Of a DNA stretch of 64,000 nt, positions 39,634 through 57,091 are shown one piece after another. Positions within the stretch are counted from its first letter, which is position 1. The number at the start of each line of letters is the position of its first letter. Source of the stretch: Bradyrhizobium erythrophlei (GTDB lineage Bacteria; Pseudomonadota; Alphaproteobacteria; Rhizobiales; Xanthobacteraceae); assembly GCA_900129675.1 (NCBI GenBank), contig FSRD01000001.1, forward strand, positions 6,561,501 through 6,625,500, written 5' to 3'. Made by a program: the position numbers and the translations under genes. The notes under the pieces are model-generated. The model was not told where the DNA came from, searched no databases, and saw only the letters and a program-made list of their open reading frames with translations.

Positions 39634-39662
39634 TTGACCTTTTGCCCAACTGGCAGTAGATA
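39634..39662 (+). promoter_or_regulatory. Sigma-70-type promoter upstream of secE
   Basis: -35 TTGACC (39634-39639), 17-bp spacer, -10 TAGATA (39657-39662). It lies about 170 bp before the secE start and is the best promoter match between the element and secE. After integration of the element, secE-nusG-rplKA probably depend on this promoter. Confidence 0.6.
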
Positions 39663-39834
39663 CCCGCCACCTGTTGCCGGCCCGCTCTGCGGATATCCGG
39701 CGCGGCTTTAAATTCCCCCGAACAATCGAGCCCGCTTGGCGGCTCATCCTTCGAGAGAGGGCTGGGCCTAATTCGGCTGTTCGGATTTTCTTGAAATCAG
39801 ACAATCGTCTCACGAAGGACGCGGATACCCAACG

Positions 39835-40026
39835 ATGGCTTTCAGCCCGTTCAAATTCCTGCAGGAAGTGCGCTCGGAGACCAACAAGGTCACCTGGCCG
39901 ACGCGCCGCGAGACGACGATCACCACGATCATGGTGTTCGTGATGGTTGCGCTGGCTTCGATTTTTTTCTTCGCCTCGGATCAGATTATCCGTTACCTCG
40001 TCACCTTCTTGCTGGGTGTCCACTAA
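39835..40026 (+). CDS. secE: Preprotein translocase subunit SecE
   Basis: 63 residues, the short bacterial form with one membrane helix. MAFSPFKFLQEVRSETNKVT carries the conserved amphipathic region with the cytoplasmic VTWP motif, and IMVFVMVALASIFFFASDQI is the membrane segment. SecE clamps SecY in the membrane and is required for Sec export. It overlaps nusG by one base (TAATG). Confidence 0.95.
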   Translation: MAFSPFKFLQEVRSETNKVTWPTRRETTITTIMVFVMVALASIFFFASDQIIRYLVTFLLGVH

Positions 40027-40577
40027 TGAGCACCGGAACTCAAACGATGGATAAGCGCTGGTATATCGTCCACGCCTATTCGAACTTCGAAAAGAAGGTC
40101 GCGGAATCGATCCGCGAGCAGTCGAAGCAGCGCGGACTGGAAGAACTGTTCGAGTTGGTGCTGGTGCCGACCGAAAAGGTCACCGAGGTGCGCCGCGGCC
40201 GCAAGATCGATGCCGAGCGCAAGTTCTTCCCGGGCTATGTGCTGGTGAAGATGAAGCTGACCGACGAGGCGTTTCATCTGATCAAGAACACCCCGAAGGT
40301 GACCGGTTTCCTCGGCGCCGAAAACAAGCCGATGCCGATCTCGGAAGCCGAGGCGATGCGGATCCTGCACCAGGTGCAGGAAGGCGTCGAGCGCCCAAAG
40401 GCGTCGGTGTCGTTCGAAATCGGCGAGAATGTCCGCGTGGCCGATGGGCCGTTCGCGTCGTTCTCCGGGGTGGTCGAGGAAATCGACGAGGCACGTTCGC
40501 GCGTCAAGGTCGCGGTGTCGATCTTCGGTCGCGCCACGCCGGTCGAACTGGAATTCGGTCAGGTCGAAAAGGTCTGA
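40026..40577 (+). CDS. nusG: Transcription termination/antitermination factor NusG
   Basis: 183 residues: the NGN domain (RWYIVHAYSNFEKKVAESIR, then ERKFFPGYVLVKM) and the C-terminal KOW domain (GENVRVADGPFASFSGVVEE). NusG binds RNA polymerase and couples it to Rho or ribosomes. It is directly linked to secE and followed by the rplK leader. Confidence 0.96.
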   Translation: MSTGTQTMDKRWYIVHAYSNFEKKVAESIREQSKQRGLEELFELVLVPTEKVTEVRRGRKIDAERKFFPGYVLVKMKLTDEAFHLIKNTPKVTGFLGAENKPMPISEAEAMRILHQVQEGVERPKASVSFEIGENVRVADGPFASFSGVVEEIDEARSRVKVAVSIFGRATPVELEFGQVEKV

Positions 40578-40582
40578 TTGTT

Positions 40583-40603
40583 TCAAGCGGCAACGCCGCT
40601 TGA
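40583..40603 (+). promoter_or_regulatory. Hairpin in the nusG-rplK spacer
   Basis: Nine-bp inverted arms TCAAGCGGC / GCCGCTTGA with an AAC loop. A second imperfect hairpin (GGACGATC..AGTCGTCC) follows near 40621-40640. No T-tract follows, so it is an mRNA structure and not a simple terminator. L1 controls the L11 operon through a leader RNA in many bacteria; whether this spacer is the site is not shown. Confidence 0.45.
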
Positions 40604-40705
40604 GGAGTGCCGTGGGAGGAGTGGACGATCGCCAGTCGTCCATTGAACCGCACCACGGTCCTGTGAAGCTTCCGGAATCCTCCGGAGCAACATGAGGAGT
40701 GACGT

Positions 40706-41134
40706 ATGGCAAAGAAAGTGACCGGATACCTGAAATTGCAGGTGCCGGCCGGTGCGGCGAATCCTTCGCCCCCGATCGGTCCCGCGCTTGGTCAGCGCGG
40801 TCTCAACATCATGGAATTCTGCAAGGCGTTCAACGCCCAGACGCAGAAGGAAGAAAAGAACACCCCGATTCCGGTGGTGATCACGATCTATGCCGATCGT
40901 TCGTTCACCTTCGAGATGAAGACCCCCCCGATGTCCTTCTTCCTCAAGCAGGCCGCCAAAATCCAGTCCGGGTCGAAAGCCCCGGGCCGCGACAAGGCTG
41001 GCGCGGTGACCAAAGCGCAGGTGCGCGAAATCGCCGAGAAGAAGATGAAGGATCTCAATTGCGACTCCATCGAGTCGGCCATGAAGATGGTCGAGGGCTC
41101 CGCCCGTTCGATGGGTCTTGAAGTTGCGGGGTAA
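40706..41134 (+). CDS. rplK: 50S ribosomal protein L11
   Basis: 142 residues with the standard N-domain (KKVTGYLKLQVPAGAANPSP; PIGPALGQRGLNIMEFCKAF) and the rRNA-binding C-domain (KTPPMSFFLKQAAKI and later MKMVEGSARSMGLEV). L11 binds the GTPase-associated centre of 23S rRNA with L10 and L12. GAGGAG precedes the ATG. Confidence 0.97.
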   Translation: MAKKVTGYLKLQVPAGAANPSPPIGPALGQRGLNIMEFCKAFNAQTQKEEKNTPIPVVITIYADRSFTFEMKTPPMSFFLKQAAKIQSGSKAPGRDKAGAVTKAQVREIAEKKMKDLNCDSIESAMKMVEGSARSMGLEVAG

Positions 41135-41140
41135 CGGGTC

Positions 41141-41833
41141 ATGGCAATCGGAAAACGTTTGAAGAAGGCCCGCGAGGGCGTCGACCGCGAAAAGCTCTAT
41201 CCGCTCGCGGATGCCATCAAGATGGTCAAGGAGCGCGCCAAGTCGAAGTTCGACGAGACCATCGAGATCGCGATCAATCTCGGCGTCGATCCGCGTCACG
41301 CCGACCAGATGGTTCGCGGCGTGGTAACGCTGCCGAACGGCACCGGCCGCACCTTGCGCGTCGGCGTGTTCGCGCGTGGCGCCAAGGCGGATGAAGCCAG
41401 GGCCGCAGGTGCCGACGTCGTCGGCGCCGAAGACCTGGTCGAGAAGGTGCAGGGCGGCGCGATCGACTTCGATCGTTGTATCGCCACCCCCGACATGATG
41501 CCGCTGGTCGGCCGCCTCGGTAAGGTGCTCGGCCCGCGCGGCATGATGCCGAACCCGAAAATCGGCACCGTGACGATGGACGTCGCCAACGCCGTGAAGG
41601 GCGCCAAGGGCGGCTCGGTCGAATTCCGCGTCGAGAAGGCCGGCATCGTACAGGCCGGCATCGGCAAGGCGTCGTTCACCGAAGAAAAGCTGGTGCAGAA
41701 CGTCAAGGCGCTCGCGGATGCGGTCGCCAAGGCGAAGCCGACCGGCTCCAAGGGCACCTACATCCAGCGCGTGGCGGTTTCCTCCACCATGGGCCCGGGC
41801 GTGAAGGTCGAGCCGGGCACGCTGCTCGGCTAA
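41141..41833 (+). CDS. rplA: 50S ribosomal protein L1
   Basis: 230 residues; conserved SKFDETIEIAINLGVDPRHA, MPLVGRLGKVLGPRGMMPNP and KGTYIQRVAVSSTMGPGVKV. L1 forms the mobile stalk near the ribosomal E site and represses its own operon by mRNA binding. The gene is 6 bp after rplK and ends before a strong terminator. Confidence 0.97.
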   Translation: MAIGKRLKKAREGVDREKLYPLADAIKMVKERAKSKFDETIEIAINLGVDPRHADQMVRGVVTLPNGTGRTLRVGVFARGAKADEARAAGADVVGAEDLVEKVQGGAIDFDRCIATPDMMPLVGRLGKVLGPRGMMPNPKIGTVTMDVANAVKGAKGGSVEFRVEKAGIVQAGIGKASFTEEKLVQNVKALADAVAKAKPTGSKGTYIQRVAVSSTMGPGVKVEPGTLLG

Positions 41834-41869
41834 GCTTCCAGCGGCAGATTTGACGAATGGGCGGCGAAA

Positions 41870-41894
41870 CGGCGAAAGCTGTTTCGCCGTTTTT
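41870..41894 (+). terminator. Rho-independent terminator after rplA
   Basis: Stem CGGCGAAA / TTTCGCCG with loop GCTG followed by TTTTT. It ends the secE-nusG-rplKA transcript, so rplJL-rpoBC must start from another promoter downstream. Confidence 0.85.
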
Positions 41895-41913
41895 CGTTGG
41901 CGCGGCCGCGTGT

Positions 41914-42735
41914 TCAGCCGTTTCTCTGCTTGGTGGGTGCAATGCCGGGCACGATCGCGCGCGGGAGAGCAGGCGGCGTCGGCGTCTCCTCGAGCGCGGT
42001 TGCAACCGTGCGGCTGACGCCGACGACCAGCGTCGCCAGATAATGGTCGGCCTGTTCGCGGATATCGCAAAACCCGCCATGGGTCGTGTCCGACAGCGCG
42101 AACTCATCGTTGGTGTTGAAGGTGTTGCGAGGCGCCTTGCGGCTGTAGGCGCCGACATTGGCGAAAATGTACTGGCTCAGCGCATCCGGGAAATACATCT
42201 GGCCGGTGAGCATGTTCCTGTCGTCGATGAAGATCTTGAAGTGCACATGCACGGTGCGGCCGCCGTACCAGCCGGGATAGACGCTGTGGAAGGCGGCTTC
42301 GCCGCGGGCGTCCGCGATCTGGGTGCCGCGCATGAACGTGCCGCCTGACGTGTCGACGTTGTGCCTGTCGCCCTGGCCGGGATAGCCGGAGTAGTAGCCA
42401 TCCGCGCGCGTGTGCCAGATATCGACACGCGCGCCGGAGACCGGTGTGCAATTGGCTGCGTCGAGCACGACAAAGCGCAACCGCAGCGGTACGCCGGGAT
42501 GGCCTTCGGTGATATCGGCGCGCCGCAGTTTTGGATCGAAGTAGAACGGGCCCGGTATTGCCGCCGGCGTCAGGATGCATGCCGGCGTCAGCACTGCGGC
42601 CGGTGCTGACGGAGTTTGCGCGAACGCCCCGTGCACCGATGCGGCCACCGCGGGCGCGGAGGCGAGCGTTGTGAGCGCCGCACGGCGGCTAAGGGGCGAT
42701 TTTTCAAACCATGACGATTTTGCGAAGGAAGACAT
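41914..42735 (-). CDS. Intradiol ring-cleavage dioxygenase family protein, Tat-exported
   Basis: 273 residues. The N-terminus contains SRRAALTTLASAPAVAAS, a twin-arginine-like signal, so it is probably exported folded with iron. The domain has IPGPFYFDPKLRR, an inner YYSGYPGQGDRHN region with tyrosine ligand, and VYPGWYGGRTVHVHFKI with the second Tyr and the two His of the Fe(III) site. Catechol-type substrates are likely; the substrate is not predictable. The gene lies convergent to rplA and divergent from the dehydrogenase gene, an unusual location within the ribosomal cluster. Confidence 0.85.
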   Translation of the reverse strand: MSSFAKSSWFEKSPLSRRAALTTLASAPAVAASVHGAFAQTPSAPAAVLTPACILTPAAIPGPFYFDPKLRRADITEGHPGVPLRLRFVVLDAANCTPVSGARVDIWHTRADGYYSGYPGQGDRHNVDTSGGTFMRGTQIADARGEAAFHSVYPGWYGGRTVHVHFKIFIDDRNMLTGQMYFPDALSQYIFANVGAYSRKAPRNTFNTNDEFALSDTTHGGFCDIREQADHYLATLVVGVSRTVATALEETPTPPALPRAIVPGIAPTKQRNG

Positions 42736-42879
42736 GGCTGAGCTTCCGGAAGTGCATGAGCTCTCGTCGAGGCATGATACACGGACCGGGCAGATTGAAG
42801 TAAGTTACAAATATTCGTGCGGCACATGCGCCGTTTCGAAGCTCAGGACGCCCTGTCCGCACAGTCCGCAGGAATTGAA

Positions 42880-43833
42880 ATGCCCGAAAAAGTCCTGGTC
42901 TATTCGCGCTTCCCCAAGGCGCTGATGCTCCGCATCGGCGAACGCTACGAACTGCTGGATGCCGCCGGTAAACCACCGGCTCAGGTGTTTGGCGCAGACC
43001 AGCTCGCGGATATTCGCGCCATGATCACCGCCGGCGGCACGCCGCTCGGCGCCGACATGATGGACATGATGCCGAAACTCGGCGCCATCGTCTGTTACGG
43101 CACCGGCTATGACGGCGTCGATCTGGCGGCGGCGGCAAAGCGCAAAATCACCCTCGGTCACAGCCCCGGTGCGAACGCCTCGTCGGTCGCCGATATCGCG
43201 GTGACGCTGATGCTGGCGGCGATCCGCCGCTTGCCGGTCGCCGACAATTACGTCCGGAGCGGCGACTGGGCCGCCGCAAAGCCTTCGCCGATGATGCGCC
43301 CGCAGGCGGGCATGCGCGGCCGCAAGGTCGGCGTCTACGGCATGGGCGAGATCGGCCGCAAGATCGCCGCGCGCGTCGCCTCGTTCGAGACCGAGGTCGG
43401 CTATTTCAGCCGCAGCCGGCACGATGTGCCGTACCAGTATTTTCCGAGTCTGGAGGCGCTGACCGAATGGTGCAGCGTGTTGATGATCGCGGTTCGTGCC
43501 GGCAGTGACACCCACCACATCGTCAATGCCGATATTTTGCGAAAGCTCGGCAAGGACGGCTATGTCGTCAACATCGCGCGCGGCTCGGTGATCGACCAAA
43601 AGGCGCTGATCGCAGCATTGTCGGACCAGACCATCGCCGGCGCCGGGCTCGACGTCTATGCGAAAGAGCCGCATGCGCCGGACGCGCTGACGGCGTTTCC
43701 GAACGTGGTGCTGACCCCGCATATCGGCGGCCATACGCTGGAATCGCATGTGGCGATGCAGGACTGCGTGATGGCCAATCTCGCGGCGTATTTTGCGGGG
43801 CAGGAGCTTCCCTATGAGGTCCGAGGCGCCTGA
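42880..43833 (+). CDS. D-isomer-specific 2-hydroxyacid dehydrogenase
   Basis: 317 residues; MPEKVLVYSRFPKALMLRIG onward, the NAD(P)-binding GMGEIGR near 154-160, the catalytic Arg in IARGSVIDQ, Glu in AKEPHAPDA and His in TPHIGGHTLESH. The second domain and the order of these blocks match glyoxylate/hydroxypyruvate reductases. AGGA lies six bases upstream of the ATG; the longer frame upstream is rejected. No partner pathway genes are adjacent. Confidence 0.88.
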   Translation: MPEKVLVYSRFPKALMLRIGERYELLDAAGKPPAQVFGADQLADIRAMITAGGTPLGADMMDMMPKLGAIVCYGTGYDGVDLAAAAKRKITLGHSPGANASSVADIAVTLMLAAIRRLPVADNYVRSGDWAAAKPSPMMRPQAGMRGRKVGVYGMGEIGRKIAARVASFETEVGYFSRSRHDVPYQYFPSLEALTEWCSVLMIAVRAGSDTHHIVNADILRKLGKDGYVVNIARGSVIDQKALIAALSDQTIAGAGLDVYAKEPHAPDALTAFPNVVLTPHIGGHTLESHVAMQDCVMANLAAYFAGQELPYEVRGA

Positions 43834-43917
43834 ATCGCAGATTTCAACGTTCGATATCGCGACGAAGTGCGAGCATATCTACAGACAACAAGTCGCGCGA
43901 CGATCCGATATCAACGC

Positions 43918-44292
43918 TCACGCGTGGCCACCCGGGCTGCCGAGCTTGGACAATCCATCCAACAATCCGCCGGAAGTTCCGGCCCTAAACAACCCACCCA
44001 GGAGTCCGCCGGCGCTCCGGTTGCCCAGCCAGTGTCGGGCGCGAAGATTATCGTAGACGTCAAGGCCGCCAACGGCGGCAGGTGTAGAGTGATCGATTTC
44101 CCATCCGTACGCGGTGGTCTTGCCATACTCTGCCCAGCAGATAACCCGACCGTCACAATCGATACGGTCTGAACTATCCTCGAGTGAGCGGGCGGTGTTC
44201 CAGGCGACTAATTTGCGTCGCTCGTCTTCTGTTTGGCCAGCCGAGCCAAGTAGCGTCGGGCCAGCAAGGCGGGTGTCTTTAGAACCGGTCAT
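43918..44292 (-). CDS. Small HNH-endonuclease-like protein
   Basis: 124 residues with a compact HNH-type motif: WEIDHSTPAAVGGLDVYDNL and RARHW, giving D-H (about 67-68), N82 and H87. The cysteines expected of many HNH proteins are only partly present (C46, C52). The C-terminus is glycine- and leucine-rich. Start ATG at 44292 after AGGAG; a longer frame is rejected. Similar small HNH-type proteins occur in rhizobial genomes and their substrate is unknown. Confidence 0.7.
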   Translation of the reverse strand: MTGSKDTRLAGPTLLGSAGQTEDERRKLVAWNTARSLEDSSDRIDCDGRVICWAEYGKTTAYGWEIDHSTPAAVGGLDVYDNLRARHWLGNRSAGGLLGGLFRAGTSGGLLDGLSKLGSPGGHA

Positions 44293-44945
44293 TTGCACTC
44301 CTGAGCTGAAGCACTTTTCAGAATGCTTCCAGCAGCTTGATTCTATGTTCATGATATGTTCTATTTTGCTTATCGTCCAGTGTCCTGTTCGAGCCCGCTA
44401 CAGGACCGAATTCGGCTTTCCGAACTGGTCTGAATTTTGCTCTTGGCAAACAGGGCGAGACTCGTTAAAGAGCCGCTTCCGGGCGTGCTGGCAGTTGCTG
44501 GCAGGTCCGTGCTCGCATTCCGAAAACCCGATACGGTAGGAGATCATTCCTTTCAGGACATCCGCATGGATTGCTCGAAAGGAAGGGAGCCCGTCGCTTT
44601 GGTGGAATGCAGGCAGGGGTCATCGGCTTAGCCGTTTGGCCTCGATCCTGTCCGAGACTGCAGGCGCCCGCGATTAACTTCGGTTTTTCAACGGCTTAAT
44701 TTCATTGCCTGCATAGACGGGTGAAGACCGGATTTCGCTTTACGTCGCCTTTGGCGGCGGATGGCTTGTTTGGTTCGAACCTCGACACCCCGCGCCACCT
44801 GGTTCGGGAGGGCAGGCTTTTCAATGTCGTCGTGCCCGGCGTGTCTTGAGGCTGTTGTCTTGAGGTCAGGTTTGGGCGGGACGATGGGTGCAACCCGGCG
44901 GTCTCGCTCTAAAGCGCGAAGGCCGCCAACCGGAGAGAGCTTGCT
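44293..44945. other. Gene-free stretch containing the rplJ leader
   Basis: No supportable gene in ~650 bp. The left half, beyond the HNH start, holds its promoter side. The right half (from about 44640) is the leader of rplJ. It has several short inverted stretches and ends with CGGAGAGAG before the GTG. L10 autoregulation through this leader is known in other bacteria; the binding site was not identified here. Confidence 0.5.
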
Positions 44946-45464
44946 GTGGAAAGAGCGGCAAAAAAGGACGCGGTTGAAGCGCTGAACGGGGTCTTCAAGA
45001 CCACGAGCGTTGCAGTCGTCGCCCACTATTCCGGCCTCACCGTGGCCCAGATGCAGAAGCTGCGCATGCAGATGAAGCAGGCGGGCGCATCGGTGAAGGT
45101 CTCGAAGAACCGTCTCGCCAAAATTGCTCTTGAAGGCACAGACGTCGTTGCCATCGGCTCCCTGCTGAAGGGGCCGACCGTGATCGCGACTTCAAACGAT
45201 CCGGTAGCGGCGCCGAAGGTTGCCATCGAATTCGCCAAGGCGAACGAACAGTTCGTCATTCTCGGCGGATCGATGGGTAAAACCGTCCTGGATGTTAACG
45301 GCGTCAAGGCGCTTGCCGCCCTGCCGTCCCTCGATGAACTGCGCGGAAAGATTGTCGGCCTGCTTGTGGCACCGGCGACCAAGATCGCTCAGCTCTCGAC
45401 TGCGCCCGCGGCCAAGCTCGCGCGCGTCATCCAGGCCTATGCCTCAAAGAGCGAAGCGGCCTGA
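44946..45464 (+). CDS. rplJ: 50S ribosomal protein L10
   Basis: 172 residues starting at a GTG (MERAAKKDAVEALNGVFKTT). It has the N-terminal rRNA-binding part (VVAHYSGLTVAQMQKLRMQM; ASVKVSKNRLAKIAL) and a C-terminal helix that carries L7/L12 dimers. GGAGAG precedes the start. It is transcribed with rplL and probably rpoBC. Confidence 0.96.
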   Translation: MERAAKKDAVEALNGVFKTTSVAVVAHYSGLTVAQMQKLRMQMKQAGASVKVSKNRLAKIALEGTDVVAIGSLLKGPTVIATSNDPVAAPKVAIEFAKANEQFVILGGSMGKTVLDVNGVKALAALPSLDELRGKIVGLLVAPATKIAQLSTAPAAKLARVIQAYASKSEAA

Positions 45465-45516
45465 CCCTTCGCAATTCAAACCTGGTTCGAACCAATACGT
45501 TTAAGGAAACAGATCA

Positions 45517-45888
<372 letters not shown>

Positions 45889-45904
45889 GCGTACACAAAA
45901 ATGT

Positions 45905-45939
45905 GTGGGGATTCGCGGGGTTAACCCTCGAATCTCCAC
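45905..45939 (+). promoter_or_regulatory. Strong hairpin between rplL and rpoB
   Basis: Arms GTGGGGATTCG / CGAATCTCCAC (one G-U pair) around an inner GGGTTAACCC palindrome. No run of T follows, so it is not a full terminator. In enterobacteria an attenuator and an RNase III site lie at this place and reduce rpoBC expression relative to rplJL; a similar role is inferred. Confidence 0.5.
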
Positions 45940-46254
45940 TATTGTCACCCCATATCGGGGCGGCAGCAGGAAAACACGGTAGGCGGCGGGGACGGCAGGG
46001 TTCCCGGCGTAAGCCGTTGGGAGACAGTCAAATTTCGGGCTTTTTCAGTCCGTGAAGCGAAGAGTTGTGACGGGCGGGTGCAGTCATGCGCCCGCGCGTC
46101 GTTTTGCGTTTTGAAGGCGTGGAGAACGGGTTTGGGACTTAATTCCCGAATTTGGGCTTTGTTCCAGCGAAGCGATTCGAAATTCAACCCGGGGGCGATG
46201 GCAGTCGCGCTTCGGAAGGTTCGCCCATCAGGGGCGACGAAATGAGAGGCCACG

Positions 46255-50373
<4,119 letters not shown>

Positions 50374-50525
50374 CGCGAAGATTTTGTGCCCGGCTCAAAA
50401 GCGCGAAGCCCGTCTTCGCTCAAATGTGCCGGGCATTCGCGCCTTGCTCGGACGTTGAGCGGGGCGCGGTCCAGAAAGAATTTCGAATTTGCTGCCGGTG
50501 ACGATCGGCACGCGAGGAGAAGACC

Positions 50526-54725
<4,200 letters not shown>

Positions 54726-54754
54726 GCTGCTCCGGAAGAATACGGTGAATACGA

Positions 54755-54782
54755 AAAGGCCGGCTCATCGCCGGCCTTTTTG
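54755..54782 (+). terminator. Rho-independent terminator after rpoC
   Basis: Stem AAAGGCCGGC / GCCGGCCTTTT with loop TCATC, then TTTTTG. It ends the rplJL-rpoBC operon. Confidence 0.9.
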
Positions 54783-54909
54783 CTGCTTTCTTTCATTGCT
54801 GCGATGCAGGAACCTGCTTTGTTCATCTTTCCTTCAGAGTGAAAAGCGCTTTTGTTAGGACGACTTAGACCGGGCGCTTCGCAGCGGGGCCGGAGACGAC
54901 GGAACACAC

Positions 54910-56964
54910 ATGCTTGATCTTGCAATCGTTGGCGGCGGCCCCGGCGGGCTGATGAGCGCCTGGTATCTGAAAAAGAAGCTCGGCGACCTCTGCCGTATCA
55001 CGATCTACGAGGCGTCGAACCGCGTCGGCGGCAAGATCGTCACGCGCAAATTCGATTCCGCGCCCGCGATGTACGAGGCCGGCGTCGCCGAGATCTACGA
55101 TTACTCGATGACCGGTCCCGATCCGTTGCGCGAGCTGATCCAGCATTTCGGTCTGCAGACGATCCCGATGGATGCCGAGCAGGTTCAGCTCGACGGCGAA
55201 CTCCTGAACGACGTGCCGGGCATGCGCCGCAAATATGGCGCCAGGACCGCGGCTGCGATCGAGGCGTTCCGCAAGCGCTGCGCCAACATGGTGTCGCCGA
55301 TCGAGTATTATGAGGGCGTCGGCGCCCACGACAACGAGCATCCCTGGGCCTACATGACCTGCGAGCAATTGCTCGACAAGGAAGTCGACGATCCCATCGC
55401 CAAACGCTTCTTCAAGGTGATGGCGCGTTCCGATCTCGCGACCGAAAGCCACAACACCAACGGGCTGAATGCGCTGAAGAATTTCGTGATGGATGTCGAC
55501 GGCTATATCGGTTTGTACTCGATCCAGAACGGCAACGAACAGCTGATCGATTGCCTGAAGTCCGAGGTCGATGCGGACATTCAGCTCAATCACCGGGTTC
55601 TCCAGGTAGGCAAGACCGAAGGCGGCCGCTATCAGCTCAACATGATGAACGGCAAGGGGCCGGAGACGCGGGATTTCGATCTCGTCGTGATGTGCCTGCC
55701 GCATTCCTGGCTCGCCACCATGCGCTGGGACGGCGAAGAGCTGCGCAAGTCGATGGTCAAGCATGTCGCTTACTTCGACCGGCCGGCGCATTACCTGCGC
55801 GTCTCGATCCTGTTCGACGAACCTTTCTGGGGCGAGAAGATCCCGGGCGCCTGGTTCATGTCGGAAGCGTTCGGCGGCTGCTGCGTCTACAATGAAGGCG
55901 CGCGCCACGATGTCGGCAAGCACGGCGTGTTGAACTGGCTGATCGCCGGCTCGGACGCGCTGGCGTTCGCCAATCTGAGCGATCAGGAACTGATCGACGC
56001 CGCGCTGAAATCGCTGCCGGCTTCGCTCGGCGATGCCCGTGAGCATTTCGTCGAGGGCAAGACCCATCGCTGGCTGTCGTCGGTGAATGCGCTGCCGGGC
56101 GGGTTGCCGGCGCGCGATATCATGACCAACCACCGCCCCGAGCCGAAAGCGCATCCGGGGCTGGTCGTGGTCGGCGACTACCTGTTCGACTCTACGCTGA
56201 ACGGGCTGCTCGACTCCTCCGATGCCGCCACCGACATCATCGTCACCGAGATGATGCGGCTGCGCCGGTCACGCACGCAGGATGGCAAGCCGCTGTCGGA
56301 CAAGATTGATCGCGGCTATTTCGAGAATTATCGCGGGGTCGGTCCCTACAGCGAGGTCTGGAGCCAATTTACCGATCCCGCCTACCTGACCGACCTGATC
56401 AAGATCGTCTGGAACCGGGCCAAGGGCTACAAGCTCCTGGTCGCGGGCTCCGCCAGCGGCGAACTGGTAGGCGCATTGCGCGAGTGCGGCATCGATGCAT
56501 GGGGCATCGAAAACAACCGCGCGATCCACGCCAGGACGCCGAAGGCTTTGAAGAAATTCAACAAGCTTGGGTCGATCGTGGATCTGCCGTTCAAGGAAGG
56601 CGAATTCGATTTCGTGTTCGAAACCAGCCTGTGCCATGTAGCGGAAAAGCAAGTCGTCCGCGCGGTGCGCGAACTGAACCGCGTGATGAAGACCGGCCTG
56701 GTGTTCGGATCGGTGACCTCGGATATGGCGCCGGGACTGATCGATCGCTACGACCTGTTGCGCGGGGTGAAGAAGCTTGGCACCTGGTGGGAGTGGTCGG
56801 AGTTGTTCTTCGGTAACGGATTCGACCTCTCGATGCATCGCCGCGACACCACCGACGCGTTGTGGGCGGCGACGCTCGCCGCCAACAAGGGGCCGGGGCA
56901 CTGGTACGCGGACGCCGACAGCCTGCGCTATTCGTTCTTTGACAAGGTCGAATCCGACGAGTAA
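54910..56964 (+). CDS. Fusion of FAD amine oxidase and SAM methyltransferase-like domain
   Basis: 684 residues. Part 1 (about 1-450) is an amine-oxidase/desaturase-type flavoprotein: GGGPGGL near 8-14, YEASNRVGGK near 33-42, and a C-terminal FAD segment GLVVVGDYLFDSTLNGLLDS near 417-437. Part 2 (about 480-684) has a Rossmann-type start LLVAGSASGELVGALRECGI, then IENN, a middle strand VDLPFKEGEFDFVFETSLCH and helices as in methyltransferase type-11 proteins. One polypeptide therefore may oxidise and methylate a substrate. It is followed on the same strand by an ABC exporter gene. The substrate is unknown; a lipid, quinone or polyamine-like compound would fit the fold. Confidence 0.8.
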   Translation: MLDLAIVGGGPGGLMSAWYLKKKLGDLCRITIYEASNRVGGKIVTRKFDSAPAMYEAGVAEIYDYSMTGPDPLRELIQHFGLQTIPMDAEQVQLDGELLNDVPGMRRKYGARTAAAIEAFRKRCANMVSPIEYYEGVGAHDNEHPWAYMTCEQLLDKEVDDPIAKRFFKVMARSDLATESHNTNGLNALKNFVMDVDGYIGLYSIQNGNEQLIDCLKSEVDADIQLNHRVLQVGKTEGGRYQLNMMNGKGPETRDFDLVVMCLPHSWLATMRWDGEELRKSMVKHVAYFDRPAHYLRVSILFDEPFWGEKIPGAWFMSEAFGGCCVYNEGARHDVGKHGVLNWLIAGSDALAFANLSDQELIDAALKSLPASLGDAREHFVEGKTHRWLSSVNALPGGLPARDIMTNHRPEPKAHPGLVVVGDYLFDSTLNGLLDSSDAATDIIVTEMMRLRRSRTQDGKPLSDKIDRGYFENYRGVGPYSEVWSQFTDPAYLTDLIKIVWNRAKGYKLLVAGSASGELVGALRECGIDAWGIENNRAIHARTPKALKKFNKLGSIVDLPFKEGEFDFVFETSLCHVAEKQVVRAVRELNRVMKTGLVFGSVTSDMAPGLIDRYDLLRGVKKLGTWWEWSELFFGNGFDLSMHRRDTTDALWAATLAANKGPGHWYADADSLRYSFFDKVESDE

Positions 56965-57091
56965 TCCGCAGCGCCGGCTACGCCAATTGTTTTGCCGAAT
57001 TGATCCTGATCGCATAGGATCGGCGCGGTAGCGTCATCAGCTACAGCGTTTGATTTGCGGTCAAGCCGGCCGTGCAGCATCGGTTGGTTTT

